A stretch of DNA of 64,000 nucleotides from Zunongwangia pacifica. GTDB lineage: Bacteria > Bacteroidota > Bacteroidia > Flavobacteriales > Flavobacteriaceae. Where the stretch lies: contig NZ_JAKHSK010000001.1 in NCBI RefSeq assembly GCF_023499215.1, positions 124,001-188,000 on the forward strand, given 5' to 3'. This document shows positions 53,110 to 62,023 of the stretch, piece by piece. Positions within the stretch are counted from its first letter, which is position 1; every line of letters begins with the position of its first letter. The position numbers and the translations under genes were made by a program. Under the pieces are notes generated by a model. That model was not told the DNA's origin. It saw only the letters and a program-made list of their open reading frames with translations, and searched no databases.

Positions 53110-55743
53110 TTAAAATTGTTGACCGATGATGAAATGTGTTTCCCATCCGTTTGCACCAGATTGTCCAGGGATTGGATCAAATCCATAACCAAAGTCGATT
53201 CCTAATAGTCCAAAAGCAGGCATAAAAATCCGAAGACCGGCACCAGCAGAGCGGTTTAACTGGAATGGATTAAAATCTTTAAAGTTGTCATAAGAAGCAC
53301 CACCTTCTAAGAATGTTAATGCATATATCGATGCTGATGGTTTAAGAGTAATAGGGAAACGAAGCTCTAAAGAGTATTTGTTATAGATCGTTGCCCCATC
53401 GTCTTGTGATGCCTGACTTAAAGATGTCCTGTCTAAAGGAATTAAAGACTGGTTAGGATATCCTCTTAGTCTAATGGTTTCACGACCATCAAGACTATAC
53501 GATCCAAGTCCGTCACCTCCCAGATAAAAACGCTCAAAAGGAGGGATTCCACGCTCTTGATTATAAGCGCCTAGGAAACCATATTCAACGTTTGTTCTTA
53601 ATACTAAATTTTTGTTTTCACCAAAGTTAGCTAAAGTAGTATACCAGTCTCCTTTAAATTTAACTTTATAAAATTCCAGCCACTTGTATTTTTCCTGATC
53701 GATTTTAGATTGATCTCCTACGGCGTTATCTGGAGTTACACGATTACCATTTCTATCGATTAGATTTCCATTATCATCTTCTAACTGATATTCTCTATGG
53801 TTTTTCAAATCATCATAGTCTACACCATTCCATAGTGAATAAGGAGGGGTGAACTTAGCAGTGATGCTAAAAACAGATCCTCCTACCGGGAAGATTGGGT
53901 TATACCTTGTGTTATCCCTAGTAATACCTAAGGTATAGGTAAAGTTGTTAGAGAAACCGTCACCGTAGGTAAATAATCCGGTATTATAGTTGTTAAGATC
54001 GTAACGTTGGAAACCTACAGCATGAGAAATTTGTAAATAAGGATCTGGTTCGGTAAGCCGTTTACCAAATCCTACACTAACCCCTAAAATATCAAAGCTA
54101 CGGTCTCTATTAGCTTTTCTTGCTCGATAATCATATAAAAACTGCCTTGTGTAAGAGAAGGAAGTAGAAAGTTGTACTGGTTTCCTCCCGCCTAGCCATG
54201 GCTCTACAAAAGAAAGGCTATAGGTTTGGTAATAAGTACTGGCTTGTGCTCTTAAAGAAAGGCTTTGTCCGTCTCCCATAGGTACCGGTTTGTATGCATC
54301 TTTATCGAATATTCCCGCTAGTGAGAAGTTATTGAAAGAAAGCCCTAAAGTACCTATAAAACCACCGCCACCATAACCACCTTGTAGTTCGATCTGGCTG
54401 GCACCGGCTTCAACTACATTGTATTCTAAGGATAATGTTCCAGTTTGTGGATCTGGATCAATAAACTCAGGACTAAGTTGCTCCGCATCAAAGAATCCTA
54501 AAGAACCTAATTCTCTTACCGTAGATACAACGTCCTGCTGGTTATACTTTTGCCCTGGTTTTGTTAACAGGTTCCTGTAGATTACGTGGTCTTTAGTTTT
54601 GTTGTTTCCAACAACTCGGATTTCGTCAAAATAAGCTTCTTTTCCTTCAGTGATTCGTAATTCGAAATCAATCGTATCTTTATAAACATTCGTTTCTACT
54701 AAATTAAAACTAGAGAATAGATAACCATTGTTTCTATAAATGGTGGAAATATTGGTTGCATTAGGATCTTTAGGATCTTCAATTCTTTCGTTCATAAGAA
54801 CGCCGTTATAGGTATCTCCCTTTTTAATCCCTAAAGCACGGTGTAAGAAATCATCGGTGTAAACCGTGTTGCCAACAAAATCGATATTTCCGATGTAGTA
54901 TTTGTCACCCTCTTCAAGTTTAATCTTTAAAGCGATGTTATTTTTATCGACTTTAATAAGACTATCCGAAATAATTCGGGCATCTCTATACCCATTTTCT
55001 TTTAGTTTGTTTACAAGGTTTTGCTTATCTGTTTGGTAATCTTCCCTGTTAAATTTTGAACGCTTCCAGAAACGATAAAATCGCTTTTCCTTGGTGTCTT
55101 TCATGGCTCTTTTTAACCTGGCATCAGAGATCTGCTCATTACCAATGATATCGATATCCTTAATTTTTACCTTATCTCCGGTATCGATATTAACAACCAT
55201 ATTTACGAGGTTGTTATTGGTTGTATCTTTAACTTCGACAGTGTTTATGGCTACTTTTGCATTAAAATACCCATCTTTTTTGTACTTGTTTTCGATGTAA
55301 TTTTTGGTGTTGGTAATGAGGTTTTCAGTAACATTAACACCGATCTTTAGCTTATTTTCGTCAATGAGCTCTTCCTTGTCTTTTTTCTTTTTAATGCCTT
55401 GTATCCTAACTTCAGAAAGTTTTGGTATATCTGTGATCACTAGCTCAAGATCTGCGACCCCGTCTTTTACATTGGTGATATAAAATTCGATATCACTAAA
55501 CATATCGAGATCCCAAAGTTTTTTGATAACATTACTTAGCCGTTGCCCAGGAATGTAAATTTCGTCACCTGTTTTAAGTCGTGTAAATGAAATTACGGTG
55601 CCTTCGTTATATCTTGTAGAGCCGGTAACTTTTATTTTGCCTAAAGTGTATTTTTTACCGTTTCCTATAGGGAGATCCTGCGCATTTGCAGCGATGCTAA
55701 AAGTAAAACAAATTATTACGAATGCTAATATCCTTTTCGTCAT
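53110..55743 (-). CDS. bamA: Outer-membrane assembly factor BamA
   Basis: The frame is open from 55920 into uppS, but ATG 55743 begins a clean signal peptide (MTKRILAFVIICFTFSIAANAQ) and leaves seven bases to the uppS stop. The 877-residue protein has about five POTRA domains (up to about residue 440), then a 16-stranded barrel with the Omp85 motif IRLRGYP near the end and a final strand GWETHFIIGQQF. The periplasmic domains receive clients from the two OmpH chaperones encoded next. The acidic loops with EDDNGNLIDRNGNRVTPDN are typical of Bacteroidota. Confidence 0.96.
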   Translation of the reverse strand: MTKRILAFVIICFTFSIAANAQDLPIGNGKKYTLGKIKVTGSTRYNEGTVISFTRLKTGDEIYIPGQRLSNVIKKLWDLDMFSDIEFYITNVKDGVADLELVITDIPKLSEVRIQGIKKKKDKEELIDENKLKIGVNVTENLITNTKNYIENKYKKDGYFNAKVAINTVEVKDTTNNNLVNMVVNIDTGDKVKIKDIDIIGNEQISDARLKRAMKDTKEKRFYRFWKRSKFNREDYQTDKQNLVNKLKENGYRDARIISDSLIKVDKNNIALKIKLEEGDKYYIGNIDFVGNTVYTDDFLHRALGIKKGDTYNGVLMNERIEDPKDPNATNISTIYRNNGYLFSSFNLVETNVYKDTIDFELRITEGKEAYFDEIRVVGNNKTKDHVIYRNLLTKPGQKYNQQDVVSTVRELGSLGFFDAEQLSPEFIDPDPQTGTLSLEYNVVEAGASQIELQGGYGGGGFIGTLGLSFNNFSLAGIFDKDAYKPVPMGDGQSLSLRAQASTYYQTYSLSFVEPWLGGRKPVQLSTSFSYTRQFLYDYRARKANRDRSFDILGVSVGFGKRLTEPDPYLQISHAVGFQRYDLNNYNTGLFTYGDGFSNNFTYTLGITRDNTRYNPIFPVGGSVFSITAKFTPPYSLWNGVDYDDLKNHREYQLEDDNGNLIDRNGNRVTPDNAVGDQSKIDQEKYKWLEFYKVKFKGDWYTTLANFGENKNLVLRTNVEYGFLGAYNQERGIPPFERFYLGGDGLGSYSLDGRETIRLRGYPNQSLIPLDRTSLSQASQDDGATIYNKYSLELRFPITLKPSASIYALTFLEGGASYDNFKDFNPFQLNRSAGAGLRIFMPAFGLLGIDFGYGFDPIPGQSGANGWETHFIIGQQF

Positions 55744-55750
55744 AAATACA

Positions 55751-56491
55751 CTAACTAAGTTGCTCACTTGTTTTTCCAAATCTTCGTTCTCTGTTTTGAT
55801 AATTGTAAATGGCTTCATAAAGATTTTCTTTTCTAAAGTCTGGCCATAAAATATTTGTAAAATACAACTCGGCATAAGCCATTTGCCAAAGCAAAAAGTT
55901 GCTGATCCTTTGTTCGCCACTTGTTCTAATCATCAAGTCGACATCGGGAATATCTTTGGTATATAAACTTTTAGATATTAAAGAATCATTTATTTCATCT
56001 GGTTGTAACGTTCCTTCTTTAACTTTATTGGCTAAAGCTTTGAATGCAGAGGTGATTTCTTCTCTGGAACCATAGCTTAATGCCAAAATTAAAGTCATTT
56101 TAGCGTTATCTTTTGTTTTTTCGATAACATCTAAAAGTTCCCTTTTTGCTTTTTTAGGCAGATTATCAATATTGCCTATTGCGGTTAGTTTGATATTGTT
56201 GTCCTGAAGCGTTTTGATTTCTTTCTTTAAAGAAGAAACCAAAATTTTCATTAGGGTGTCAACTTCTAGTTTTGGGCGATTCCAATTTTCAGTGGAAAAA
56301 GCGTATAGAGTTAAAAATTTTATTCCAATCTCGGCACTACCTTCTACAACATCTCTTACAGATTTTACGCCTTCATTATGGCCAACCGCTCTTAAAAAGC
56401 CTTGTTTTTTTGCCCAACGGCCGTTGCCGTCCATTATAACGGCAATATGCGAGGGTAATTTTGTTAAGTTGAGATTTTCTTTAAAATTCAT
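55751..56491 (-). CDS. uppS: Isoprenyl transferase (undecaprenyl diphosphate synthase)
   Basis: The 246-residue enzyme makes the C55 lipid carrier of peptidoglycan. It has the substrate motif AVIMDGNGRWAKKQG near the N-terminus and DLMIRTSGEQRISNFLLWQ, LYFTNILWPDF towards the end. Length and motifs are complete. It is seven bases upstream of bamA and three bases downstream of the DUF6089 stop, forming the core of the envelope operon. Confidence 0.97.
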   Translation of the reverse strand: MNFKENLNLTKLPSHIAVIMDGNGRWAKKQGFLRAVGHNEGVKSVRDVVEGSAEIGIKFLTLYAFSTENWNRPKLEVDTLMKILVSSLKKEIKTLQDNNIKLTAIGNIDNLPKKAKRELLDVIEKTKDNAKMTLILALSYGSREEITSAFKALANKVKEGTLQPDEINDSLISKSLYTKDIPDVDLMIRTSGEQRISNFLLWQMAYAELYFTNILWPDFRKENLYEAIYNYQNRERRFGKTSEQLS

Positions 56492-56494
56492 TTC

Positions 56495-57196
56495 CTAAAA
56501 GCTCGAGTAACATGGTTTTCTGCCAAATGTTATGGTGAATGTGATTCCGGTAAAAACATACCAATCTTTAGTATTTTGATTACCAAAAGTAAGTATTGGA
56601 TCTTGTTCACCCAGTAATTCTTCAGGATTACTTCCGTCCAAATTATCGGTAAAGGTATAGCGGGCACCAATTTCTATAGCGCCAATCAAATGCTGGCTAA
56701 GCGTTGTTTTGTATCCAACAACCATAGGGATGGCAAATTCCCAATTAGTACCTTCATTAACTAATGGCCCCCCGCGTGAACCATCTAAAATTACATGGTC
56801 TGCACTAAAATAGGTGAATCCGGTGTAAAGATACGGCGTACTTTGCGATGTTCCCTTATGTAAATCAAAATCCCAAAAATTAAATTCTAAACCCAAAGAG
56901 GCTTCGGTAATCGTATTACTAAATGAATAGCCTCTTTGTTTTCTGCGAGTATCATTGCTATCAGCATCATCTGCTTCTATTTTTCCCATAATCACTGAGA
57001 ACCTAAAGGAGTGACGTGGGCTCCTATTCCATTTTAGAATACCCCCCACTGCAAGACCACTGGGATTAATGTAGAACGAATTTCCTACATCCCCAATATA
57101 ATTTGCGCCACCCAAAAAGGCACCCACCTCATAGGTTTGAGATTGCAAATTAACTGTAGTGATCAACATAAAAACAAAAGCTATTAGATACCGCAT
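56495..57196 (-). CDS. DUF6089-type outer-membrane barrel protein
   Basis: The 233-residue protein starts with a signal peptide cleaved near LQSQ and then beta-strand segments such as YEVGAFLGGANYIGDVGN and SFRFSVIMGKIEADDAD, ending ITFTITFGRKPCYSSF. This looks like DUF6089, a small outer-membrane barrel next to uppS in many flavobacteria. Its role is unknown. The gene is three bases before uppS and has a clear promoter upstream, so it heads the uppS-bamA-ompH operon. Confidence 0.85.
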   Translation of the reverse strand: MRYLIAFVFMLITTVNLQSQTYEVGAFLGGANYIGDVGNSFYINPSGLAVGGILKWNRSPRHSFRFSVIMGKIEADDADSNDTRRKQRGYSFSNTITEASLGLEFNFWDFDLHKGTSQSTPYLYTGFTYFSADHVILDGSRGGPLVNEGTNWEFAIPMVVGYKTTLSQHLIGAIEIGARYTFTDNLDGSNPEELLGEQDPILTFGNQNTKDWYVFTGITFTITFGRKPCYSSF

Positions 57197-57213
57197 AGGT
57201 TCTTAAAAGTTTG

Positions 57214-57242
57214 CAAATATAACAATTATGTTTGCTCTGCAA
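57214..57242 (-). promoter_or_regulatory. Predicted promoter of the DUF6089-uppS-bamA operon
   Basis: On the minus strand TTG (plus-strand CAA at 57240-57242) and TATATTTG (57214-57221) are spaced 18 bases. The box lies 17 bases before the ATG at 57196. Confidence 0.65.
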
Positions 57243-57293
57243 TAATTTGAGCTCATTAGTATTACATTAACAGTTTTTAAAAAAAAATATTGT

Positions 57294-58178
57294 TTAGTTA
57301 CGTTTATCTTCTCCCCATAAAAGCTTTTTTCTTAAAGTTTGAAGAAAGCTGTCTTCATTTAGCTCTACAAGGTTGATGGTGTATGGGGCCTTTTGAATAA
57401 TGATTTCGGTATCATTTTGAAGGCTTGCTAAGCGGGAATCCATAGATAATAAGTGAGAATCTTCCCTACCACTAACTTTTAAAGTAATTTTAGTATCATC
57501 TTTAATAATTAAAGGTCTGGCGTTTAAATTATGCGGAGCAATAGGCGTGATAACAAGTGAATCTGCATCTGGGGTAATTACCGGGCCACCGCAACTAAGG
57601 GAATATCCGGTAGATCCTGTTGGAGTAGCAATAATTAAACCATCGGCCCAATATGAGGTAAGATACTGGTCATTTAACCAAGTATCTACTGTAATCATTG
57701 AAGTGGTATTTTTTCGGCTAACCGCTATTTCATTAAGGGCTACATTATCAAAAATTTCATCGTCAGACTTTGGGTTTGTTTCAATCTGCAATACAGTTCT
57801 TGGTGAAATACTAAAATCTTTTTTTAAGAGGGTATGAATTGTTTCTCCAATTTGTTCTTTCTGGATTGTAGATAAAAAACCAAGTCGGCCGGTGTTAATT
57901 CCTATAATAGGGATATCAAGATTCTTAATATAATTTATCGATTTTAGGATGGTGCCATCGCCACCAATGGTAAAGAAAAGATCGTAACTGGCGTCCAGGA
58001 TATCGAAAGTTTCATAATCGCTATACTCGCCGGTAATGCTCTTGTTCTTATTAATAAGGTCTAAAAAGTTACGCTCAATAACGACGTCAACTTTTTCTTC
58101 CTTAAGGAGTTCTAAAAGCTGGTTAATATAAGTGCCGGCGTTTTCATGATAAAACTGGCCGTAAATGCCTATTTTCAT
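57294..58178 (-). CDS. nadK: NAD kinase
   Basis: The 294-residue enzyme phosphorylates NAD to NADP. Motifs are GGDGTIL, NTGRLGFLS and the PTGSTGYSLSCGGP loop. The length matches the family. It is separated from DUF6089 by 97 bases with a promoter in between, so it is probably a separate unit. The CBS-domain gene lies 87 bases upstream. Confidence 0.96.
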   Translation of the reverse strand: MKIGIYGQFYHENAGTYINQLLELLKEEKVDVVIERNFLDLINKNKSITGEYSDYETFDILDASYDLFFTIGGDGTILKSINYIKNLDIPIIGINTGRLGFLSTIQKEQIGETIHTLLKKDFSISPRTVLQIETNPKSDDEIFDNVALNEIAVSRKNTTSMITVDTWLNDQYLTSYWADGLIIATPTGSTGYSLSCGGPVITPDADSLVITPIAPHNLNARPLIIKDDTKITLKVSGREDSHLLSMDSRLASLQNDTEIIIQKAPYTINLVELNEDSFLQTLRKKLLWGEDKRN

Positions 58179-58265
58179 TTATATCAAAATTTATTCGATA
58201 ATCAAGATTATTAGTTCGATGCTCGATAGTTATTAAGGAGTGCCGAATTAAAAAAATATTCTTAA

Positions 58266-58922
58266 TTAAATGTTTAGGTATTTGTCCAGATATTTAGATC
58301 GATCACGAAGATTTTTATTAAAAGCATCTTCCTGATGTTGCGAAATAATATTGTAACCATAACGTCTTAGGGATTGTATCACCTCGTTAATTCCGGTAGG
58401 GTTTATTTTTATGGTGATTTGCGCAAGATCATTTTCTATCTTAGAAACAAACAAGCCAAGCAAGTGAACATTACTGGATTCTACGATCTGGCTAATTTCA
58501 CTTAAAGAGTAATCTTTAAATCCTTTTTCAACTACAATAATATTTCCGGCTTCATTTAAAAATGGGGTTTCGTTAAAAATTCCCATAATTTCATTCAGTT
58601 CTACATAGCCTAAATATTCATTTTCACTATCCAGGACCGGTAAAATATTAGAATTGTTTTGTGCAAAAGATTCTAAAATGTCCAGCCAGTAATCGGTATT
58701 TCGAACAAAAAAGCCCTCAAGTGCATATTGATAATCTTCAATCGATTTTTCAGCTTCAAAACATCGAATATCATTTTCAGAAATACAACCCATATAAATA
58801 CCATTGTTCTCTACCGGTAAGTGAGAATAGGTAAGTTGGTTAAAATCATTCTGTAATTCACCAATCTTGTCTGAAAAATGACGAATAGCAACATCATTCA
58901 ATATATATTCTTCAATATCCAT
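58266..58922 (-). CDS. CBS-domain protein
   Basis: The 218-residue cytosolic protein contains two CBS repeats (about 5-60 and 75-130) with SHLPVENNGIYMGCISENDI and NSNILPVLDSENEYLGYVELNEIMG. An ACT-like C-terminal half follows (KGFKDYSLSEISQIVESSNVHLLGLFVS). Such proteins usually sense adenine nucleotides and control an enzyme or channel. No catalytic domain is present. It has its own start on the minus strand, with pdxJ diverging. The target is not evident. Confidence 0.82.
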   Translation of the reverse strand: MDIEEYILNDVAIRHFSDKIGELQNDFNQLTYSHLPVENNGIYMGCISENDIRCFEAEKSIEDYQYALEGFFVRNTDYWLDILESFAQNNSNILPVLDSENEYLGYVELNEIMGIFNETPFLNEAGNIIVVEKGFKDYSLSEISQIVESSNVHLLGLFVSKIENDLAQITIKINPTGINEVIQSLRRYGYNIISQHQEDAFNKNLRDRSKYLDKYLNI

Positions 58923-59116
58923 AATCCTCGCGTCGTTTAACGCAAATTAATTAAAATAATATTCATGAAGCCATCCTCAACTTTGTATTTTTGTTAAAAC
59001 GGGAAGTTTTAGGATAAGCTTTAGAATTTGTCCTGTAGATCTGCGCTATTATTGTAGCAGTTCATTTTAATTGATATCGAATTTGAAACCAAATCCTTAA
59101 AGGTAAAGATAAGAAG

Positions 59117-59833
59117 ATGACAAAATTAAGTGTAAATATAAATAAGATCGCTACGTTAAGAAATGCCAGGGGAGGTGATATTCCTAATGTAGTGCAATGT
59201 GCTTTAGATATCGAGAGGTTTGGAGCTGAAGGGATTACAGTGCATCCAAGACCAGACGAAAGACATATAAGATATCAGGATACAAGGGACTTGAAACCCC
59301 TTCTAAAAACCGAATTTAATATTGAAGGAAATCCGGTTACAAAATTTATAAATCTGGTGCTAGAAGTAAAACCGGCACAGGTAACTTTGGTGCCAGATGC
59401 TGTAGATGCGATTACCAGTAATGCCGGTTGGAATACGGTAAAAAATAAAGATTATCTTATTGAGATTATTTCTGAATTTAAAAAACATGGGATTAGAACA
59501 TCGATTTTTGTAGATCCAGATGAAAAAATGATTGAAGGAGCCGCTGCAACCGGTACAGATCGTATTGAATTATATACAGAAAGTTTTGCCGAAAAATTTG
59601 CAGCCGGCGATAAAGAAGCAGCGGTAAAGCCTTATGCAGATTGTGCAAAGTTGGCCCATCAATTAGGGCTGGGGATTAACGCCGGGCATGATTTGTCTTT
59701 GGATAATATCGAGTTTTTTAAAAATAAGGTTCCTTTTGTAGATGAGGTTTCTATAGGTCATGCTTTAATTGCCGAAGCGCTTTATCTTGGTTTAGAAGAA
59801 ACGATCGCTAGGTATTTACAAAAATTACAGTAA
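59117..59833 (+). CDS. pdxJ: Pyridoxine 5'-phosphate synthase
   Basis: The 238-residue enzyme condenses 1-deoxyxylulose 5-phosphate with 3-amino-2-oxopropyl phosphate in vitamin B6 synthesis. It has the family features [15 protein letters not shown] at the N-terminus, [15 protein letters not shown] and [12 protein letters not shown] near the end. Length is normal. A TATTTTTG box at 58986-58993 is about 125 bases upstream. The alpha/beta hydrolase gene follows after 42 bases. Confidence 0.96.
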   Translation: MTKLSVNINKIATLRNARGGDIPNVVQCALDIERFGAEGITVHPRPDERHIRYQDTRDLKPLLKTEFNIEGNPVTKFINLVLEVKPAQVTLVPDAVDAITSNAGWNTVKNKDYLIEIISEFKKHGIRTSIFVDPDEKMIEGAAATGTDRIELYTESFAEKFAAGDKEAAVKPYADCAKLAHQLGLGINAGHDLSLDNIEFFKNKVPFVDEVSIGHALIAEALYLGLEETIARYLQKLQ

Positions 59834-59875
59834 GCTTAAATTGGTCATTTTCGACTATTATTTTAAAAAATTGCA

Positions 59876-60640
59876 ATGAAGTTACATACTAATATTATAG
59901 GAGAGGGAAAACCTTTTATCATCTTACACGGATTTCTAGGAATGGGAGACAATTGGAAAACACTGGGAAAGATGTTTTCTGAAAAAGGATACCAGGTTCA
60001 TCTGGTAGATCAGCGAAATCATGGTAAAAGTCCCCATAGCGATGATTTTTCCTATGAAGTGCTAGCCGAAGATTTAAAAGAATATATTGAGGAGCATCAT
60101 TTAGAAAAAGTAGTGCTAATGGGGCATTCTATGGGAGGCAAAACGGCTATGCTATTTGCAACCACTTATCCCGATTTACTTGAAAAGCTTATAATTGTAG
60201 ATATTGCTCCAAAATATTATAAACCACATCATCAGGATATTTTAGCCGGATTAACCTTGCTGGAGGAATCTGATGTTTCTTCGCGCCAGGAAGCGGCCAA
60301 AATAATTTCTGAATATGTTCCCGATAGACCTACGCAGCTTTTTCTGCTGAAAAATCTAGACCGTGAGGATAAAGACAAGTATGTATTAAAAGTTAACCTG
60401 AAAACTTTAAAAGATAAAATCGAAAATATAGGGGCAGCTTTAGAAAAAGGAAAAGTTTACGAAGGGAAAACCTTATTTATAAAAGGAGAAAAATCGGGTT
60501 ATATAAAATTACCCGAAGATGAAGGTTTGCTTCATAGTCATTTCCCCGCTGCTGAAATTGAAGTGATTAGCGATGCCGGGCATTGGGTACATGCTGAAAA
60601 TCAAGAAGATTTTTATGATTCGGCGATTAGATTTCTTTAA
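59876..60640 (+). CDS. Alpha/beta hydrolase (YbfF type)
   Basis: The 254-residue cytosolic protein has a serine nucleophile in MGHSMGGK, the oxyanion-hole pair HGFLGMGDNWKTLG and a late His in SDAGHWVHAENQEDFY that completes the triad. It resembles the YbfF/BioH-type esterases. The substrate is unknown. It follows pdxJ after 42 bases and may be co-transcribed. Confidence 0.9.
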   Translation: MKLHTNIIGEGKPFIILHGFLGMGDNWKTLGKMFSEKGYQVHLVDQRNHGKSPHSDDFSYEVLAEDLKEYIEEHHLEKVVLMGHSMGGKTAMLFATTYPDLLEKLIIVDIAPKYYKPHHQDILAGLTLLEESDVSSRQEAAKIISEYVPDRPTQLFLLKNLDREDKDKYVLKVNLKTLKDKIENIGAALEKGKVYEGKTLFIKGEKSGYIKLPEDEGLLHSHFPAAEIEVISDAGHWVHAENQEDFYDSAIRFL

Positions 60641-60761
60641 AAATTACCATTAAATATTATGCATACATAATATTTTTACCTATTTTGTTACGGTATTTGT
60701 ATTTTGAGATAAATTTATTGCACACTTTACAAATTGAAACAAACTTAATTCTACTAAAATT

Positions 60762-62012
60762 ATGAAGAAACTTTTATTCCTAACCCTTTTTGGGTTGGCG
60801 GCTGCAATGACTTACGCCGGGGGATACAGGGTAGGGCTTCAGGGACAGCGAAGGCTGGCAATGGGGCATACTGGTGTGGCTGTGGTTGATAATGCAGAAT
60901 TGGCTTTTTTTAACCCGGCAGGGTTAGTGTATCTAGAGGATCGCATAAATGTAGCCGTTGGTGCCAGTGCGGTATTCTCTGATGTGGTATGGCAAAATGA
61001 CCAATATGGGCAAATGGCAAGAACAGATAGCCCGGTAGGTACACCTTTTTATGCCTACTTTTCTTATAAAGCTTCAGATTGGTTAACATTAGGACTGGCA
61101 GCTTATACGCCTTACGGAAGTTCTGTAGAGTGGCCAACAGATTGGTCTGGATCCCATTTGGTAAATAATATCGATCTTAAAGCGATTTATATTCAGGCTT
61201 TGGCTTCTATAAAAATTTCAGAGCAGCTTAGTATAGGTGGAGGTCCTATATATGTAAATGGATCTGTAAACTTCAATAGAAATTTAAACAGAACCCTTAG
61301 CGATATCGATGGAAATAGGGCAAATGTGACTGTAGATGCTTCTGGAGTGCATGCCTGGGGTTGGTCTTTGGGGGCTATGTATAATCCTACCGATAAACTT
61401 AGGATAGGGGCAAATTACCGTTCAGAAATTATTGTTGAAGCAGAAAATGGTGATGCAGATTTTAGTAATATTCCTAATTCACCTCTTACTCCTTTTAATG
61501 ATACCCGTTTTGATGCATCATTACCTTTGCCGGCAGAACTTTCTATTGGGTTATCTTATGAGATTTCAGATAAATGGTTAGTGGCTTTTGATTATAACCG
61601 TGCTTTTTGGGATGTCTACAAGTCTTTAGATATCGATTTTCAGGATCCGGCAATTCCAGATTCTAAAAACCCCAGAAATTATAAAGATGCCAATATTTAT
61701 AGATTTGGGGCGCAGTACATCGCAAACGACATGTTTACCTTAAGAGCAGGGTATTATTTTGATGAATCCCCTGTGCAATCAGGCTATTTCGCGCCAGAAA
61801 CCCCAAGGAATGATGCGCACGGTTTCACCGCAGGACTATCAGTAAATATTACCGAAAAACTTTCCATAGATGCTTCTTTCCTTTATAATAGATTTAAAGA
61901 GGTAGAGGAATCTTATGATTATTATACAGAAAATGGTCAAAATGTGCCTTTTGAGGGTTCTTATAAATCAGTGGCATTTGTTCCCGGGCTTGGTGTGACA
62001 TTCAAAATTTAA
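60762..62012 (+). CDS. OmpP1/FadL/TodX-family outer-membrane channel
   Basis: The 416-residue protein has a signal peptide cleaved near MTYAG, a FadL-like N-terminal hatch with LAMGHTGVAVVDNAELAFFNPAG, where NPAG is the family signature, and a beta-strand pattern ending in VPGLGVTFKI. FadL-type channels take up hydrophobic compounds by lateral diffusion across the outer membrane. The SGNH-lipoprotein gene starts 12 bases after it, so the two are in one operon. The promoter region upstream (60641-60761) has no clear box. Confidence 0.9.
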   Translation: MKKLLFLTLFGLAAAMTYAGGYRVGLQGQRRLAMGHTGVAVVDNAELAFFNPAGLVYLEDRINVAVGASAVFSDVVWQNDQYGQMARTDSPVGTPFYAYFSYKASDWLTLGLAAYTPYGSSVEWPTDWSGSHLVNNIDLKAIYIQALASIKISEQLSIGGGPIYVNGSVNFNRNLNRTLSDIDGNRANVTVDASGVHAWGWSLGAMYNPTDKLRIGANYRSEIIVEAENGDADFSNIPNSPLTPFNDTRFDASLPLPAELSIGLSYEISDKWLVAFDYNRAFWDVYKSLDIDFQDPAIPDSKNPRNYKDANIYRFGAQYIANDMFTLRAGYYFDESPVQSGYFAPETPRNDAHGFTAGLSVNITEKLSIDASFLYNRFKEVEESYDYYTENGQNVPFEGSYKSVAFVPGLGVTFKI

Positions 62013-62023
62013 ACTTACAGGAA

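Noticed and set aside
55744-55920. Extended N-terminus of BamA overlapping uppS
   Set aside because: It would overlap uppS by more than 150 bases, and ATG 55743 begins a full signal peptide.
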